From the NCBI GenBank assembly GCA_015501055.1, contig JADNYV010000533.1, positions 1 to 23,299 of the forward strand: 23,299 nucleotides of DNA. Direction: 5' to 3'. The notes beneath the pieces were generated by a model. The model did no database searches and was not told the DNA's origin. It saw nothing but the letters and a program-made list of their open reading frames with translations. The position numbers and the translations under genes were made by a program. The first letter of the stretch is position 1. Each line of letters begins with the position of its first letter. The DNA is from Mucidula mucida. Taxonomy: Eukaryota; Basidiomycota; Agaricomycetes; Agaricales; Physalacriaceae. Positions 9,902-19,643 of this stretch are shown piece by piece.

Positions 9902-10473
9902 ACAGTGAAAAGGTAGAACGGTGTCGCACTAAGACTATGGTCGCCGTACGTATAACTGTCTTTGACCTGTCCGCCCATCGCACCATTGGAGTCACGCCCA
10001 GCCCATACGTCAACATCCCGGTGTACTGCCCAAGTCTTCCTAAGATGCGGCGGAACATCTAACCTGGACACCGAGATTTCGAAAATGGATCTGGTCACTG
10101 GTTCACGGTTCAACACGGTCGGAGATGTGCGCAAGGGACCAATAAGATCAAACGGTTATCTGCATCTTTTTTGGGCAGCGTAGACCAGCTTCTTCACCCA
10201 GAAAGTCAAATTTGGCGCCAGGGCACAGAGATGGCGTGTCAGTCAGTCGAAGAACGTTCTGCCGTGCCCAGTCATCCTCAACGTGATAGCCCCAGCGCAA
10301 TCCCTGTCGCGTGTCGACTTGTTGTACTCGACCGACGGTCTGCATGCGCTCTCTCACGCGACTGATCTTCATTGCTTGCGTTTTGGAGAAGGAGAGCGAT
10401 GGAGAGATGGTGGGGGCAAACGGCAAAAGTATCGGAAAGTCTATCTTCGCCGAACCGGTAATATGACGCCTGT

Positions 10474-10516
10474 CTGCATGTTCCGTTCAACGTTGCCTCG
10501 CTGACTTTGCGCTTAC
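10474..10516 (-). other. intron in the broken gene (43 nt)
   Basis: The strong donor GTAAGC, a GTTGAAC branch and the acceptor ATGCAG are all present. Splicing changes frame from YLHDSHPKSSQCIVY to RHITGSAKIDFPIL, so the two halves support each other. Confidence 0.75.
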
Positions 10517-11619
10517 CATAAACGATGCACTGAGAGGATTTCGGATGACTGTCGTGCAGGTAGATTGGGCACTCGTTGGGTGTTTCCATATCCACGCGTG
10601 CGTAAGATTGGTTGTACGTGATGTTCTTGGGACCTTGGGCAATCTGGGAGGTGGGATGGAAATCTAATTAAGTGAACTGTAGTCGTGAGGTCGCAATGGT
10701 GTCGGGAAAGGTGTGCGATTTCGGTCCTAGTTTCTGTTAAGATAATGTCATTCCTCTTGTAAAGTATAACGACAGGTAGCCGACCGACCTTCGCTTCGAC
10801 AATCCCTTTCATTCGAAGGCTATGGTTGTTAGAGGAGGATAGTGATGGTTTGATGTTAAACGTGATATCGAACCGAGCACAAGCTCCAGAAACGCACGAC
10901 TCTGAAGAGCCTGGATCGCTTGGGTCTCCTCCGTCACTTTGGCCGGGACCACTTCTATCCGAGGCCACAGTAGTACTTGAGTCGGCAGATTCTTCTGAAT
11001 CACTATCAGAGTCTGGACTATCCGGATTGACGCCATCGCCATCGCTAGCGCTGCTTTCCATGATGTTGTCATTTCCTTCATTCCGCCTACTCTCCCGTAT
11101 GGCCTGGCCATTGCCCTCGCCACCGTCATCATCCCGGGGCATATCGATGTTGGTTGCCCCCATAGAGCCTGAGGAAAGAGAGCCCTCCGACAAGGCGACA
11201 CCTGCCGCTTTTGGAATAAACGGGGAGTGAAACTTCTGAGAGGGTGTTTCGACGATGCCCGCAAATGGGGCTATGATATTTCCGAGAGCGAGAAGAAACG
11301 CGTCGATTTTCTCTGTGGTAAGGTGGATATCATTGGAACAAGAGACGTACACGCATTGTGCAGCGACATCTTCGGATGCCATCATGTCTTCGTCAAAGCC
11401 AGAGGACAGCATGATCTTGTCAGCGTCAATTTGGCCCTGCTGAGCGACGAGACGGATGATTTCATCCCGCTGGGAGATGAGATGATGGTGGACGTCAACG
11501 AGGAAAATTGGTCGCGCAACGAGTGAGGATTCCTTGTTAGTTTCTTCCACTTGCATGAACCGTATGATCGTGTTGCTATCCAAGCGTTTTTCGTGATCTG
11601 TTCCTAACAGTCATTCTCT

Positions 11620-11642
11620 AGGAATTCCAAAGGAATTCCCAA
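11620..11642. repeat. short inverted/direct repeat GGAATTCC-AAA-GGAATTCC
   Basis: Two copies of the palindrome GGAATTCC are separated by three A, directly upstream of the main exon of the broken gene. The function is unknown and it may be chance. Confidence 0.6.
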
Positions 11643-12333
11643 GGAAGAATAATGTCCTATGGTTAGAGAAGGCGCGGGAAGCGGTTACAGTGGTCTTAGA
11701 ATGGAGTGATCCACGCAATGTCGATTTCCTTGGGCTTGCCAAAGAGATGTCCATGTCGTGCGCGCTAGAGAAGTCTGCGGAAACATGTCAAGGTAACAGG
11801 CATTGATGAGAATGATTGAGCTCTACCAGATGTAGGCGAATCTTCGACAGAGGGTCTACCATGTACTCTAGCGCTGGATTGCACCGTTCACGAGATTCAA
11901 CTACCTCGCTATCAACGTTGTCCTTGTTCATCTCGTGCTTCTTCTCATTTCCAAGAGCTGGTGCTACAGGGCTCTTGCTCCTACGCCGGAAAGCAGGCCC
12001 ATCGCTCACTTTCGGAATCTCACACTTAAGCTGGCGGTGAAAGCACTGACTGTCGCAAAAATGTCAGTGCATAAGTATGTAAGTAAGGTAAGAGGTATAC
12101 AGGCACGTTCTGTTGGGATCATCTGGTCCCGGAGCGCTAATGCAGGCCCTTTACGTCCACGGCAGAATGAACACGCGCGCTTGACCTCTGTTTAACTGGT
12201 CTTTTCTTGAACAGGCCGACTGAGCGGCCTCGCATCTAGTGCCGAAAGTTGACACGCTTCGCAGGAAGATTCTCCTGCAGAGAAAGTGCACTTGATCTAC
12301 AAGGTACCAATGAGCATCTGCCGGGATGTCCAT

Positions 12334-14885
12334 CGTGCAACCATCACCTTTTTATGACTGCATTGAGGGCATGCGTATATTCTATCAGGACTGTTAACGG
12401 CGAGATATGGTCCAAATAACGGGTACACGAACGGAGGAGGCATACAGACAATACACAGAACGCGTTACTGTGCAATGCTGTAGAAGGCTGTAGAAGGCTG
12501 AGAAGGCGACACAGCATCCAAAGCAAATGATGATCAAAAGTCTATGTCGATGCTAATCAATGTCGTGCGCGCAGCTCGTCAGCCAAGCTATGACACGGAG
12601 AGCCCGAAAGAGCGAAAGACTAAGAGAATAGTATGAGATTGCATCGATGCCGACATGCGAAATTCCATCTACAAAATAGTCAACCGAAGTCTGGGGCAGT
12701 GGTCCACGCCCTCCATCGACTGATCTTCTTCATGTCTATAGTATAATGATTATCAACATCGCACGACGAACAACGAACGAACGGTTTTCATGAGAACAGC
12801 GGCATCTGCCGCTCAAGCTTCTCGGTTGACAGATCCACAGATCATACAGCAAGTCATCATACACCGTCCGAGAAACGCCTCAGCGTTCGCGGATCTCGGC
12901 TGTCTTTGTTACTCGCCAAAATGACATCTTCACGCCGGGGCCAGCGACTTTCACGGCGCCGACATTACTAGTCAAAGATGAGAACAGGACAGTGAGATGA
13001 ATTGTTTTAACTTACTGATGCTTCAAGCACGCGGGGAAGATACCGTACGGTAGCGCAGATGGAAGTCAGGTTTAGCATCTTCTTCTTGCAACAAATCAAG
13101 CAGGTGTGAGATGTACGTCGTATTAGAATTCAAGAAAAGACGCGACGATAACACACTGCATGAAGGTAAATTGTCCTATCCAGGCTCTGGGTATCCCTGG
13201 AAAAGTTTCGGTATGTCGTCAGCATTTCGCGAAGCAGTCTTCCGCGGGACGACTAGGTTATGACTACGCTTTGAAGCGTATGGAAGACCTAGTACACATG
13301 CTAAGTGTATAAGGGGAGCAGATGTGAGAATATCTACAACAAGAAAAGCAGTCCAGAATGGGAACACGAACCTTCTCGAGGTACATCGGCCACCGATTGC
13401 CTGTCACGCCGAGACACTAGTGCCTACTTGCATCGCAGATTGCTGTTGTTGTGGTTCTTCGGCGTTTCTGACCTGTATCTGTTATTGTAATGATGGGGAG
13501 AGGCTAAGCCGGCATCTTGCAAAAATAATGCCAACAAATAAAGGAACATCGACTCCGAAGTGTTTGACAACGCTGTCATGTACGCACTTCATTTCGATAT
13601 TTCACCTGTTAACGAGCAACGACACTAGTCGAAACTCCGACTGGTAAACAGATTCCACCAACTCACGAGCGCTGTGACCAGCAAACATTGACTTCGGTTG
13701 AAAAGCCCCGTTGAAGCGAAGGTAAGCGACTTACTTTCTATTGAATAAATTCTCAACAGTAGTAGCTCCAACTGTGGCTTGGACAGAACGACGTCAAATC
13801 CCCTCAACTTCTGTGCTAGTGTATGTAAGCCACGCCGCAGGCTCAGATCTCAGATGCTGGAGTCCGCCATACTCTAGAGATCTGTAAGCAAATCGATTTC
13901 GATGCTAATTGGCATTAGGAAGTTTCTCTCCTCGCGTTCACGATGTTGCGAAGTCTCGCAAACTTGTTTCCGACCAAGGCTTATCCTTCTGTTGCGCATT
14001 ACTGTGCCCTCTTCTCAGACGAACAAAAGGAGTCGTCCTGCAAGGATCACCACACTACCCCATCGTTACTTCTGAAAGCCACTTCGTAGATTCCAGGACT
14101 TACTTCTTGACAATTGAACTCGTCGCCTGTAATATAGTTCTGAAATCTCTCAACAAGTCCTCGTCCATGCTCACGACCGACCATGGCATTTCGAACGAGA
14201 CAGTTACATCGGTCTACGTCGACCCCGGATGTGCCAAATTGCTTCCTTCGAAGAGGTGATCCGATGCACTCACCTCCTTAGACTTTCATTTAGGCTTATC
14301 ATCTCTCGTCAAGTACGTCAATCCTATCATGATGGACTCACTTACCGGTAACTCACCTCCTCTCCGCTAGGGCTCTTGTTCGCAGGAGCAGTTTAACTGC
14401 CACAGCTACTAGGGCTTTCGAGAACCGTCCTGATTGCTGCGTCTAGGTCATTTCTACGCTTCTCAGACTCATTCTTCATGCGACGTTTCCCGACAGACGT
14501 TGACTGCTTGACAGGAGGCGTTCTCTTCCATGAATCACTAAGCCTCCGCTCAGAACCTTTCAATAAGGTCCGCGCTAGTAGCCCTTCTCTCGAAATCACA
14601 TAGCAGTGCCCAAGATCTAGATTCCTAGATATTAGTCAACTATGTGTTTGGTGGTTCTCTTGCGGATTGACATGCGCAATGCTGTTCGCGAACGCAAAAC
14701 CGACCTGGCTCAGAAGCAGTGCGAGGAACGGGATGCCCGACCAGCGGAAACAGGGCTGCGCGATAAGTTGTACGGCATCCAGATTTGATAAGCCACGCTT
14801 CATACATATACAGCCGCGCTGAACGTGCTTTGTTCTTCTTTCGTGCGTTCCCCTACGCCCACCCCCTTCCTTTGTACCGCCCCTA
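12334..14885. other. gene-poor stretch, about 2.5 kb
   Basis: Only short open frames occur here, without domains. The best are 13324-13647 (+), 13909-14259 (+) and 14393-14599 (-); the last encodes a basic segment (KRRMKNESEKRRNDLDAAIR) that could be a terminal exon. Near 14690-14760 (-) a hydrophobic stretch, SGIPFLALLLSQVGFAFA, could be a membrane segment of the same unidentified gene. No transposase, reverse transcriptase, tRNA or long repeat was seen. It may be old, decayed mobile or intergenic DNA. Confidence 0.4.
12478..12506 (+). repeat. short tandem repeat, unit CTGTAGAAGG
   Basis: Two exact copies of the 10-bp unit are followed by a partial third (CTGAGAAGG). It lies in the gene-poor stretch. 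Confidence 0.7.
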
Positions 14886-15221
14886 ATGGGCGACACCGAG
14901 GTCGTCTTGCAAGCTCCCGCGCCCATCCACGACCAGGCCACCCTCTCTGCAGCCATTGCTAATTTCAAGCCGACGCCGAAAGAGGTGATTAGCGGCATCG
15001 CGCCTCATGTCTTTGATGACAGGCGGGTGAGGCGCCGGCGAAACTCTACTGGGCGCCCACGAAGACGACCGAGCACGGGCCAAGCCTGCGAGCTGCGCCG
15101 TCCACGGACGTCAGCCGAAACTCCATCCCCACTGCGGATATCTGCCATTATCACTGTCGAAGAATTGCAGTCGCAAGACGACATACGTACGGCTTTATCG
15201 TGGTGCTTGCATCTTAACTAA
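14886..15221 (+). CDS. possible first exon of a hypothetical protein
   Basis: ATG at 14886 follows a C/T-rich leader typical of basidiomycete promoters (CCCACCCCCTTCCTTTG). The first 44 codons look protein-like (GDTEVVLQAPAPIHDQATLS, then NFKPTPKEVISGIAPHVFDD). After them the frame becomes Arg-rich and improbable, and a donor-like GTGAGG occurs at about 15026, so the genuine exon probably ends there. Downstream exons were not found; a Thr/Pro-rich segment in another frame (from about 15049) is one candidate. I do not recognise the family. The gene may be partial or decayed. Confidence 0.3.
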   Translation: MGDTEVVLQAPAPIHDQATLSAAIANFKPTPKEVISGIAPHVFDDRRVRRRRNSTGRPRRRPSTGQACELRRPRTSAETPSPLRISAIITVEELQSQDDIRTALSWCLHLN

Positions 15222-16686
15222 TGTGGAATCTAGTACAGCACCGCAGATCCAATGTTATCCTGCCAGATTCGCCTCATTGCCTCAAAAATCACGGAAACCG
15301 AAACGAATATTTACTATACGAATAAACTCGCTCAAGTTCGTGATTATACATACCCTCTCCATTAACGCCTTCTGACCTTGCCTTCAGAGCCTTCGCCACG
15401 AAATTTAGGTCAGCTTCCGTTCCTATCTCTGCTCGACCGGGCCATTGATCTTCCGTCTGCCCAGATCTCCACGACTTTAGACCATTCACTGCTGTATCAT
15501 CATCACAACCTTGACGGACGGTTACCGTCGATAATACCCCCTTATCATATACTGTATTATTCTCCCGCGAACTAGCTGCGATGTGGCATTCCAACGGCAT
15601 TCATTTATCACCAGATCGTGGCGTCAACGTTCGATTAGGTTCCGCGGATGTAGATTTTGTGCAAGGTCAGATCTTGATGGACTGCCTACTCGGTTTCGCC
15701 TGTGCGTGTCGACTCCAGCATGAGGATAAGAAGTTGTTCATTGCGCGAGGAGAGCCTCATCACCAATCCCTTCTGGACCTTCGCTCCCCGAAACTGGTAT
15801 GAACGGCGGACAGCCTCCATTAAGTCCTCGGTCATGGTGGGGCCTGTGCAGTATGTGCACCATCCACCAAGCTCTCTATGTATTGCACATGAATTGACTT
15901 TTTGGACGCCTGTACCCGGCTCATCTACATACGCGAAATGTATAGCTCACTGGGGGGCGGAACGTTCGACGAGCATCATCATGTATCGTCTCGCAAGACA
16001 TGGAGACGAGCATTTAGTTCTTCTGCTCGCGGTCCTTAGTGATTTGGTTGCATCAGCGAGACCAGACTTCAACCAGCATTGGCACGGCCATCATCGATAT
16101 CTAGATGGTTCTGAGAGTCCGAACGTTTGCATTGTAAGAATCAACGATCCGTGTGATTGCCCATCTTGGCCGCAGCAGGTCTCTATCTAACGCGCAATAC
16201 CGATGGCACCGAGCCGAGTCCTCAATTGTCGTCCGAGTAACTTCTGCAGCGGAGCCTTTCGTAGGAAGTCGCGCAGCGGCTCCCTGGTACAACCATCTGA
16301 GTAGTATATAAGTGGAATCAAGATGCAGTCACGCCCATCACCGTTGTAAGCGTTCTGCCACACTGGCCGAGTTTTCTCATCGGTCTACAACAAATAGGCA
16401 AAAGAAATTAGTTCAGGATTCAGCCCGAGTGCTCACAACTGCGCAGTCAAGGAGGACGGCGAAATTACCCTTAATACTCCGACCCATGAGTCACCGGAAA
16501 GTTAGAGGACTGCGATCGCAGTCAAAGCACTAAGCGACCTTCAGCTCTGGGATAGGTTCCTGTCCTCTGAATCAACAACAGAGTCATAGATTTCAGAGGG
16601 TTATACTGCGGTGCCGCATCGTTGAGTTATTTAAAAGCACAAGGAGCAGACTCGGACAATCCAAGCGCATTGAATCCAACGCCAAC
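15222..16686. other. region with open frames but no gene that can be supported
   Basis: The longest frame, 15702-16190 (+), encodes 162 codons with an isolated HWHG (about 16076-16087), the first copper-ligand motif of laccases, but no other multicopper oxidase motif. The minus frame 15289-15600 contains an acidic, exon-like piece (EIGTEADLNFVAKALKARSE). Neither has convincing splice structure. Confidence 0.35.
16627..16636 (+). promoter_or_regulatory. TATA-like element of the Ser-rich protein gene
   Basis: TTATTTAAAA lies about 55 bp upstream of the ATG at 16687. That spacing fits a TATA-type core promoter with a short leader. Confidence 0.45.
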
Positions 16687-17028
16687 ATGTCTACCACGCA
16701 ATCCAACGAGTCCACCACATCCTTCTCGTCGACAGCACCGTTTTTGCAGTCTTCCCAAACGTCATCCTCGTCAAAACACTCGAAGTCCTTGTTCAAAAAG
16801 TTATCTTCCTCGAAATACACATCCACCCCCGCCTCCAAATTGGCTTCTTCCTCCCCCTCCTCCAAGCCCGATGCCAAGTCAGAGGAGGAGTCGAGTCCAA
16901 AATCAAAGTCCAAATCCCCGGCGTCTGCGAGTGCTGCCCTCGACAAGGACTTCGCCACTCTCGACGCGCTCATGAACAAGTACGGGACTGGCTTCATTGC
17001 CTCGCCGATGGCTGGGAGAGGGTTCTAG
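16687..17028 (+). CDS. Ser-rich small protein, 113 aa
   Basis: This single-exon frame starts in a good context (CCAACATGTC) below a TATA-like element. Residues 2-80 are dominated by Ser, Thr, Lys and Pro (SSSSKHSKSLFKKLSSSK is a basic patch) and are surely disordered. The last 30 residues are different: LDKDFATLDALMNKYGTGF followed by IASPMAGRGF, an amphipathic helix plus a Gly-rich tail. There is no signal peptide or membrane segment. A disordered head with a compact helical tail suggests a small cytosolic or nuclear regulatory or stress protein, but I cannot name a family. Codon use is regular, with C-ending codons preferred, which supports coding. Opposite-strand frames here are shadows of the Ser codons. 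Confidence 0.6.
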   Translation: MSTTQSNESTTSFSSTAPFLQSSQTSSSSKHSKSLFKKLSSSKYTSTPASKLASSSPSSKPDAKSEEESSPKSKSKSPASASAALDKDFATLDALMNKYGTGFIASPMAGRGF

Positions 17029-18046
17029 AGAAAAGGACTGAAACGGCAAAGGACGAGGAAAGTGCGCGTGGCTGGAGGATCTGATGGTTGCAGAGCGTTG
17101 AGTGAGTTGTGGAGAACATGGAGGAAACGAAGAGGGTCCAAGAAGTCAAGCTTGTAGACGCGCCGGATCGTATACATTCTAATGCAGCCCTTCTACGGCA
17201 GGAATCAAGGAAAAAGAACCACATCCGATTGGAAAGGTATACAGTAGAGTCCGAGTCGACAACTCTCCGCTTCCTGCAGCCTGGGCTGTAAGTATGATAA
17301 GGTGTTAGCGGCGGATTAGCTTAACAGTTATCCCAAAGACCTTGTAAAGCAAAGTCGTTACTAAACGCCACTACAGTGGTGACACTTATAGTGGCGGCCT
17401 TTACCCCACCTGCCCAAACATTAATCGCTTGGGCGTCTCAAATCCGATGTCGAAGCGGCGGTGCCCACATGACGGATGAGAACGCTGGCGCGATATAGTA
17501 TTCTGACCGCATAAGCTGAGTAAATTTGTCGTTTTGTCGTTTTGGTTCAACCTGAAAAAGAAAGTACTCAGCATGTTGAATCGGTCAAGAACTGTGAGGT
17601 CACCTTGGAAATACCACCAAATAGTGCGGCGTAGAGGAGACCGCAGTGGTAGCAGGGCAGTAGTGTTCAAAGCTCCTGCAAAGCAGTGTCTATTAAAGTG
17701 TCAATGCGTCAAGCCGTATTAACGACGTTTCCCTAATCTCCGGAAAACCATCGTGTGCTAATCACCATAGTGCTTCGCTGCTCTTGAGACGGAGAGACAG
17801 CCTTACCAATTTACCAATGGATGCCAGAGGATTCGAAGAAGTCAGGCCAGGAGAACGGGTAGGGAGAAGAAGAGGAAGCACACGACTCCCGCACATGGAC
17901 CAACAGACATTTTCTGACGCATGCCAAGCATAGGACCAAGACGGGTTTGGGTACCATAATATCATCTAGAAGTAAGTACAAGTCACCGGCAGCGGCCGAT
18001 ATTCGGGTATTGTAGAATTGTCATGTCCAAATAACAGAAAGGATAA
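17029..18046. other. intergenic region with a palindromic TIR-like motif
   Basis: No supported gene. Open frames at 17401-17670 (-) and 17534-17722 (+) overlap and lack features. The notable element is the inverted repeat at 17362-17403. Confidence 0.45.
17362..17403. repeat. imperfect inverted repeat, possible remnant of a transposon end
   Basis: CGCCACTA (17366-17373) is matched by TAGTGGCG (17389-17396), with TAAA/TTTA outside and a nested CCACTACAGTGG. Short palindromic ends with CACTATAAGTGTCACCACT-like sequence occur in fungal Tc1/mariner-type elements, but there is no second end or target duplication here. Confidence 0.45.
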
Positions 18047-18931
18047 CTAATGCGCACGTTCCGACGATGGACTGCGGATATGGGGAGGATGCCCAGGCTG
18101 AAGAGAGGGAGGTGGTCCCTGCGCAGAAGGCGAACGTCCATGTCCCTCTTGTCCCGACGGCCCACGACTGTGACCATCTTGCAAAGAAGGGGAAGTTACG
18201 CCGTAAGGCGGTGGAGGTGATCTGACGTCCCGAGGCGGGTGATTACCGCCCTCCGATAGTTGGCTGGGATGGGGAAGGGCATTACGTGGATAGGAAGCGC
18301 CGTTGGGGGGTTGGGACGGGTCTGGTGGGCGCATGCGGTCAGGCCGACGGTACGGATGGTTGGTGTCCGCCATGGGATACACGATTTCGTCGTCGTCTTC
18401 AACGTCTTTGGATTTCTTGCCACTAACTGGAATGCAAGAGGATATGTCAGAGACGGGCCCATATTCTTATGATAAAATAACGCACAGCAACCAGCTAAGC
18501 ATGGTATTCGACCAAAAGCCGAGGCTGAAAGGGAATGAGTGGATGCGTATATGTAGGCGCATTCAACATACCAAGGCAGACACAACAGCAGCAACAAAAG
18601 CAACAGTCACTAGTATCCATGTCTAGTCGGGAGAACGAAAAGTGAAGGCCACAGGCTCTTCGCGCAGAAAAATGGAAGGAAAGCGATCTACAAAGAGCGT
18701 TTAAGATGAAAGTCGATGATTTCGAATTTGCAATGGCGAGAGCTTTGATGATCGTCGTTGGCAAAGGAACGACACAGCCTCTCGGATCGGCATGATTGCC
18801 GGCACGGTATAATTGAACCGTCCACGGAACCTTTTCGTACGTTTGCTGGCAATTTCGTGGTCTGTTTTCGGTCAGATTGCCGTTGCAGCCGACCTTGGGG
18901 CAGTCGACGCTCAAAATGAAACGTGAAACGA
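18047..18931 (-). CDS. possible membrane protein with Pro-rich tail (gene model uncertain)
   Basis: Reading leftward, an acceptor at 18932-18934 (AATATTTCAG) opens an exon encoding LSVDCPKVGCNGNLTENRP, QTYEKVPWTVQLYRAG and PLPTTIIKALAIA. It has a possible N-glycosylation site (NLT) and Cys residues, as in an extracellular domain. After about 18630 a low-complexity (GTTGCT)-rich stretch is hydrophobic in one frame (WILVTVAFVAAVVSAL) and Cys-rich in another. A strong donor, GTATGT, lies at 18571. The 3' exon encodes GKKSKDVEDDDEIVYPM then a Pro/Ser/His-rich tail (RPPDPSQPPNG... to the stop at 18047). An extracellular domain, one helix and a disordered cytoplasmic tail would be a sensible order, but the phases do not join without ambiguity. 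The 5' end was not found. Confidence 0.35.
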
Positions 18932-18934
18932 CTG

Positions 18935-19643
18935 AAATATTAGAACATAGGTCTATACTGCCCCGGCAGTCGCCACTGCCTCTGGTTCAAACTCAAGTCT
19001 TCTCTACTCGAATGATTCGCTATCGACAGTTTACTTAGCTGATGAAACATCTGACCGGTGAATAGTACAATCATATGACATCGGCCAGGAATTGAACAAG
19101 TGAGCTCAGTCTGTGGCTGCGACGGCAATCTGACCACAACTTCCCGGCACCCCACATATAAGGGCTTGGCAAATCGAGGGCTATATAGGATGAGAGACTA
19201 TCTGGACCTACCGACCTTCTTATTCTTCACAACTGAGTAGGCCGAATAGGGAAAGGGAAGGAAAATAACCCATACACAACAATCTCGTGTGTCGGCTTCG
19301 GTCGCATGAAGGTGGCTGCATATATGGACCTACATCTTATATGAACCTACATGAACGCTTTTCACGATTGCACTTCCCGCGGTGGCATGATGTAATCGCA
19401 TTGAGTCATTTCACCGGAATCCTTTTGGTTTGTACGCGAATGTGTACTGCTAGTTGCGTTTCAAACCGTGATGGAGTACGTCCAGTACGGCAGGTGGACC
19501 ACTTGCATATTAGGACTCGAGGTAGTGCCGTCACGCAATCGATGGTCAATCACAAATGTTCCTCCGCCCTCTCTCTTTCAGAAAGTCCCCGGCGGCCACA
19601 ATGAAGTTTCGAGCGCGCCGCTTATGCAACAACGCATCGGAGG
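18935..19643. other. intergenic region, no gene recognised
   Basis: It contains a possible upstream exon of the preceding minus-strand model (18940-19155, no ATG) and TATATA at about 19181. The plus frame 19287-19604 shows no domain. Nothing else was supported. Confidence 0.4.

Larger units (their letters stand above)
9894..12009 (-). pseudogene. unrecognised protein gene with two frame breaks and a hAT-like insertion at its 3' end
   Basis: The main exon, read from 11583 down, contains FLVDVHHHLISQRDEIIRL, then a long acidic/Ser-rich disordered part (DSPDSDSDSEESADSS), then a compact region starting ARFDITFNIK and KGIVEAKVG. At about 10670 the frame must shift by one base to continue into TSQIAQGPKNITYNQSYARV. 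An intron at 10474-10516 (GTAAGC..ATGCAG, 43 nt) then leads to TGSAKIDFPILLPF and WGYHVEDDWARQNV. A second one-base shift near 10150 is needed to enter LIGPLRTSPTVLN, which runs to DVWAGRDSNGAMGG and DSYTYGDHSLSA. Both shifts equal one extra base, each next to a TTT run. The last codons then run into the element, which adds 32 foreign residues. A likely 5' exon (11840-12009, SDGPAFRRRSKSP) with a GTAGAG..CCGCAG intron lies upstream, and an ATG frame at 12333-12151 may be earlier still. I do not recognise the family. Confidence 0.55.

Noticed and set aside
10826..11230. 134-codon plus-strand Ser/Pro-rich frame
   Set aside because: It mirrors the acidic Ser/Asp repeat of the minus-strand gene; complementing such low-complexity codons creates long open frames automatically.
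11640..11790. Plus-strand frame reading NNVLWLEKAREAVTVVLEW
   Set aside because: It looks protein-like but is short, lacks an ATG and splice signals, and overlaps a minus-strand exon candidate; neither strand could be decided.
12151..12333. Independent small gene starting at the ATG at 12333 (-)
   Set aside because: The frame is only 60 codons; a GTAAAG donor lies near its end, so it is better kept as a possible first exon of the broken gene downstream.
13909..14259. Possible retrotransposon integrase fragment (SDQGLSF-like string)
   Set aside because: The resemblance to the SDQG motif of integrases is four residues only; the surrounding zinc-finger, DDE spacing and reverse transcriptase motifs are absent.
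16593..16997. Acidic minus-strand frame opposite the Ser-rich gene
   Set aside because: Its Asp/Glu/Leu richness is the complement of Ser/Lys codons; the plus-strand frame has the TATA-like element and the better start context.
17305..17375. tRNA-like start GCGGATTAGCTTAACAG
   Set aside because: No matching T-arm, anticodon stem or acceptor complement could be folded downstream.
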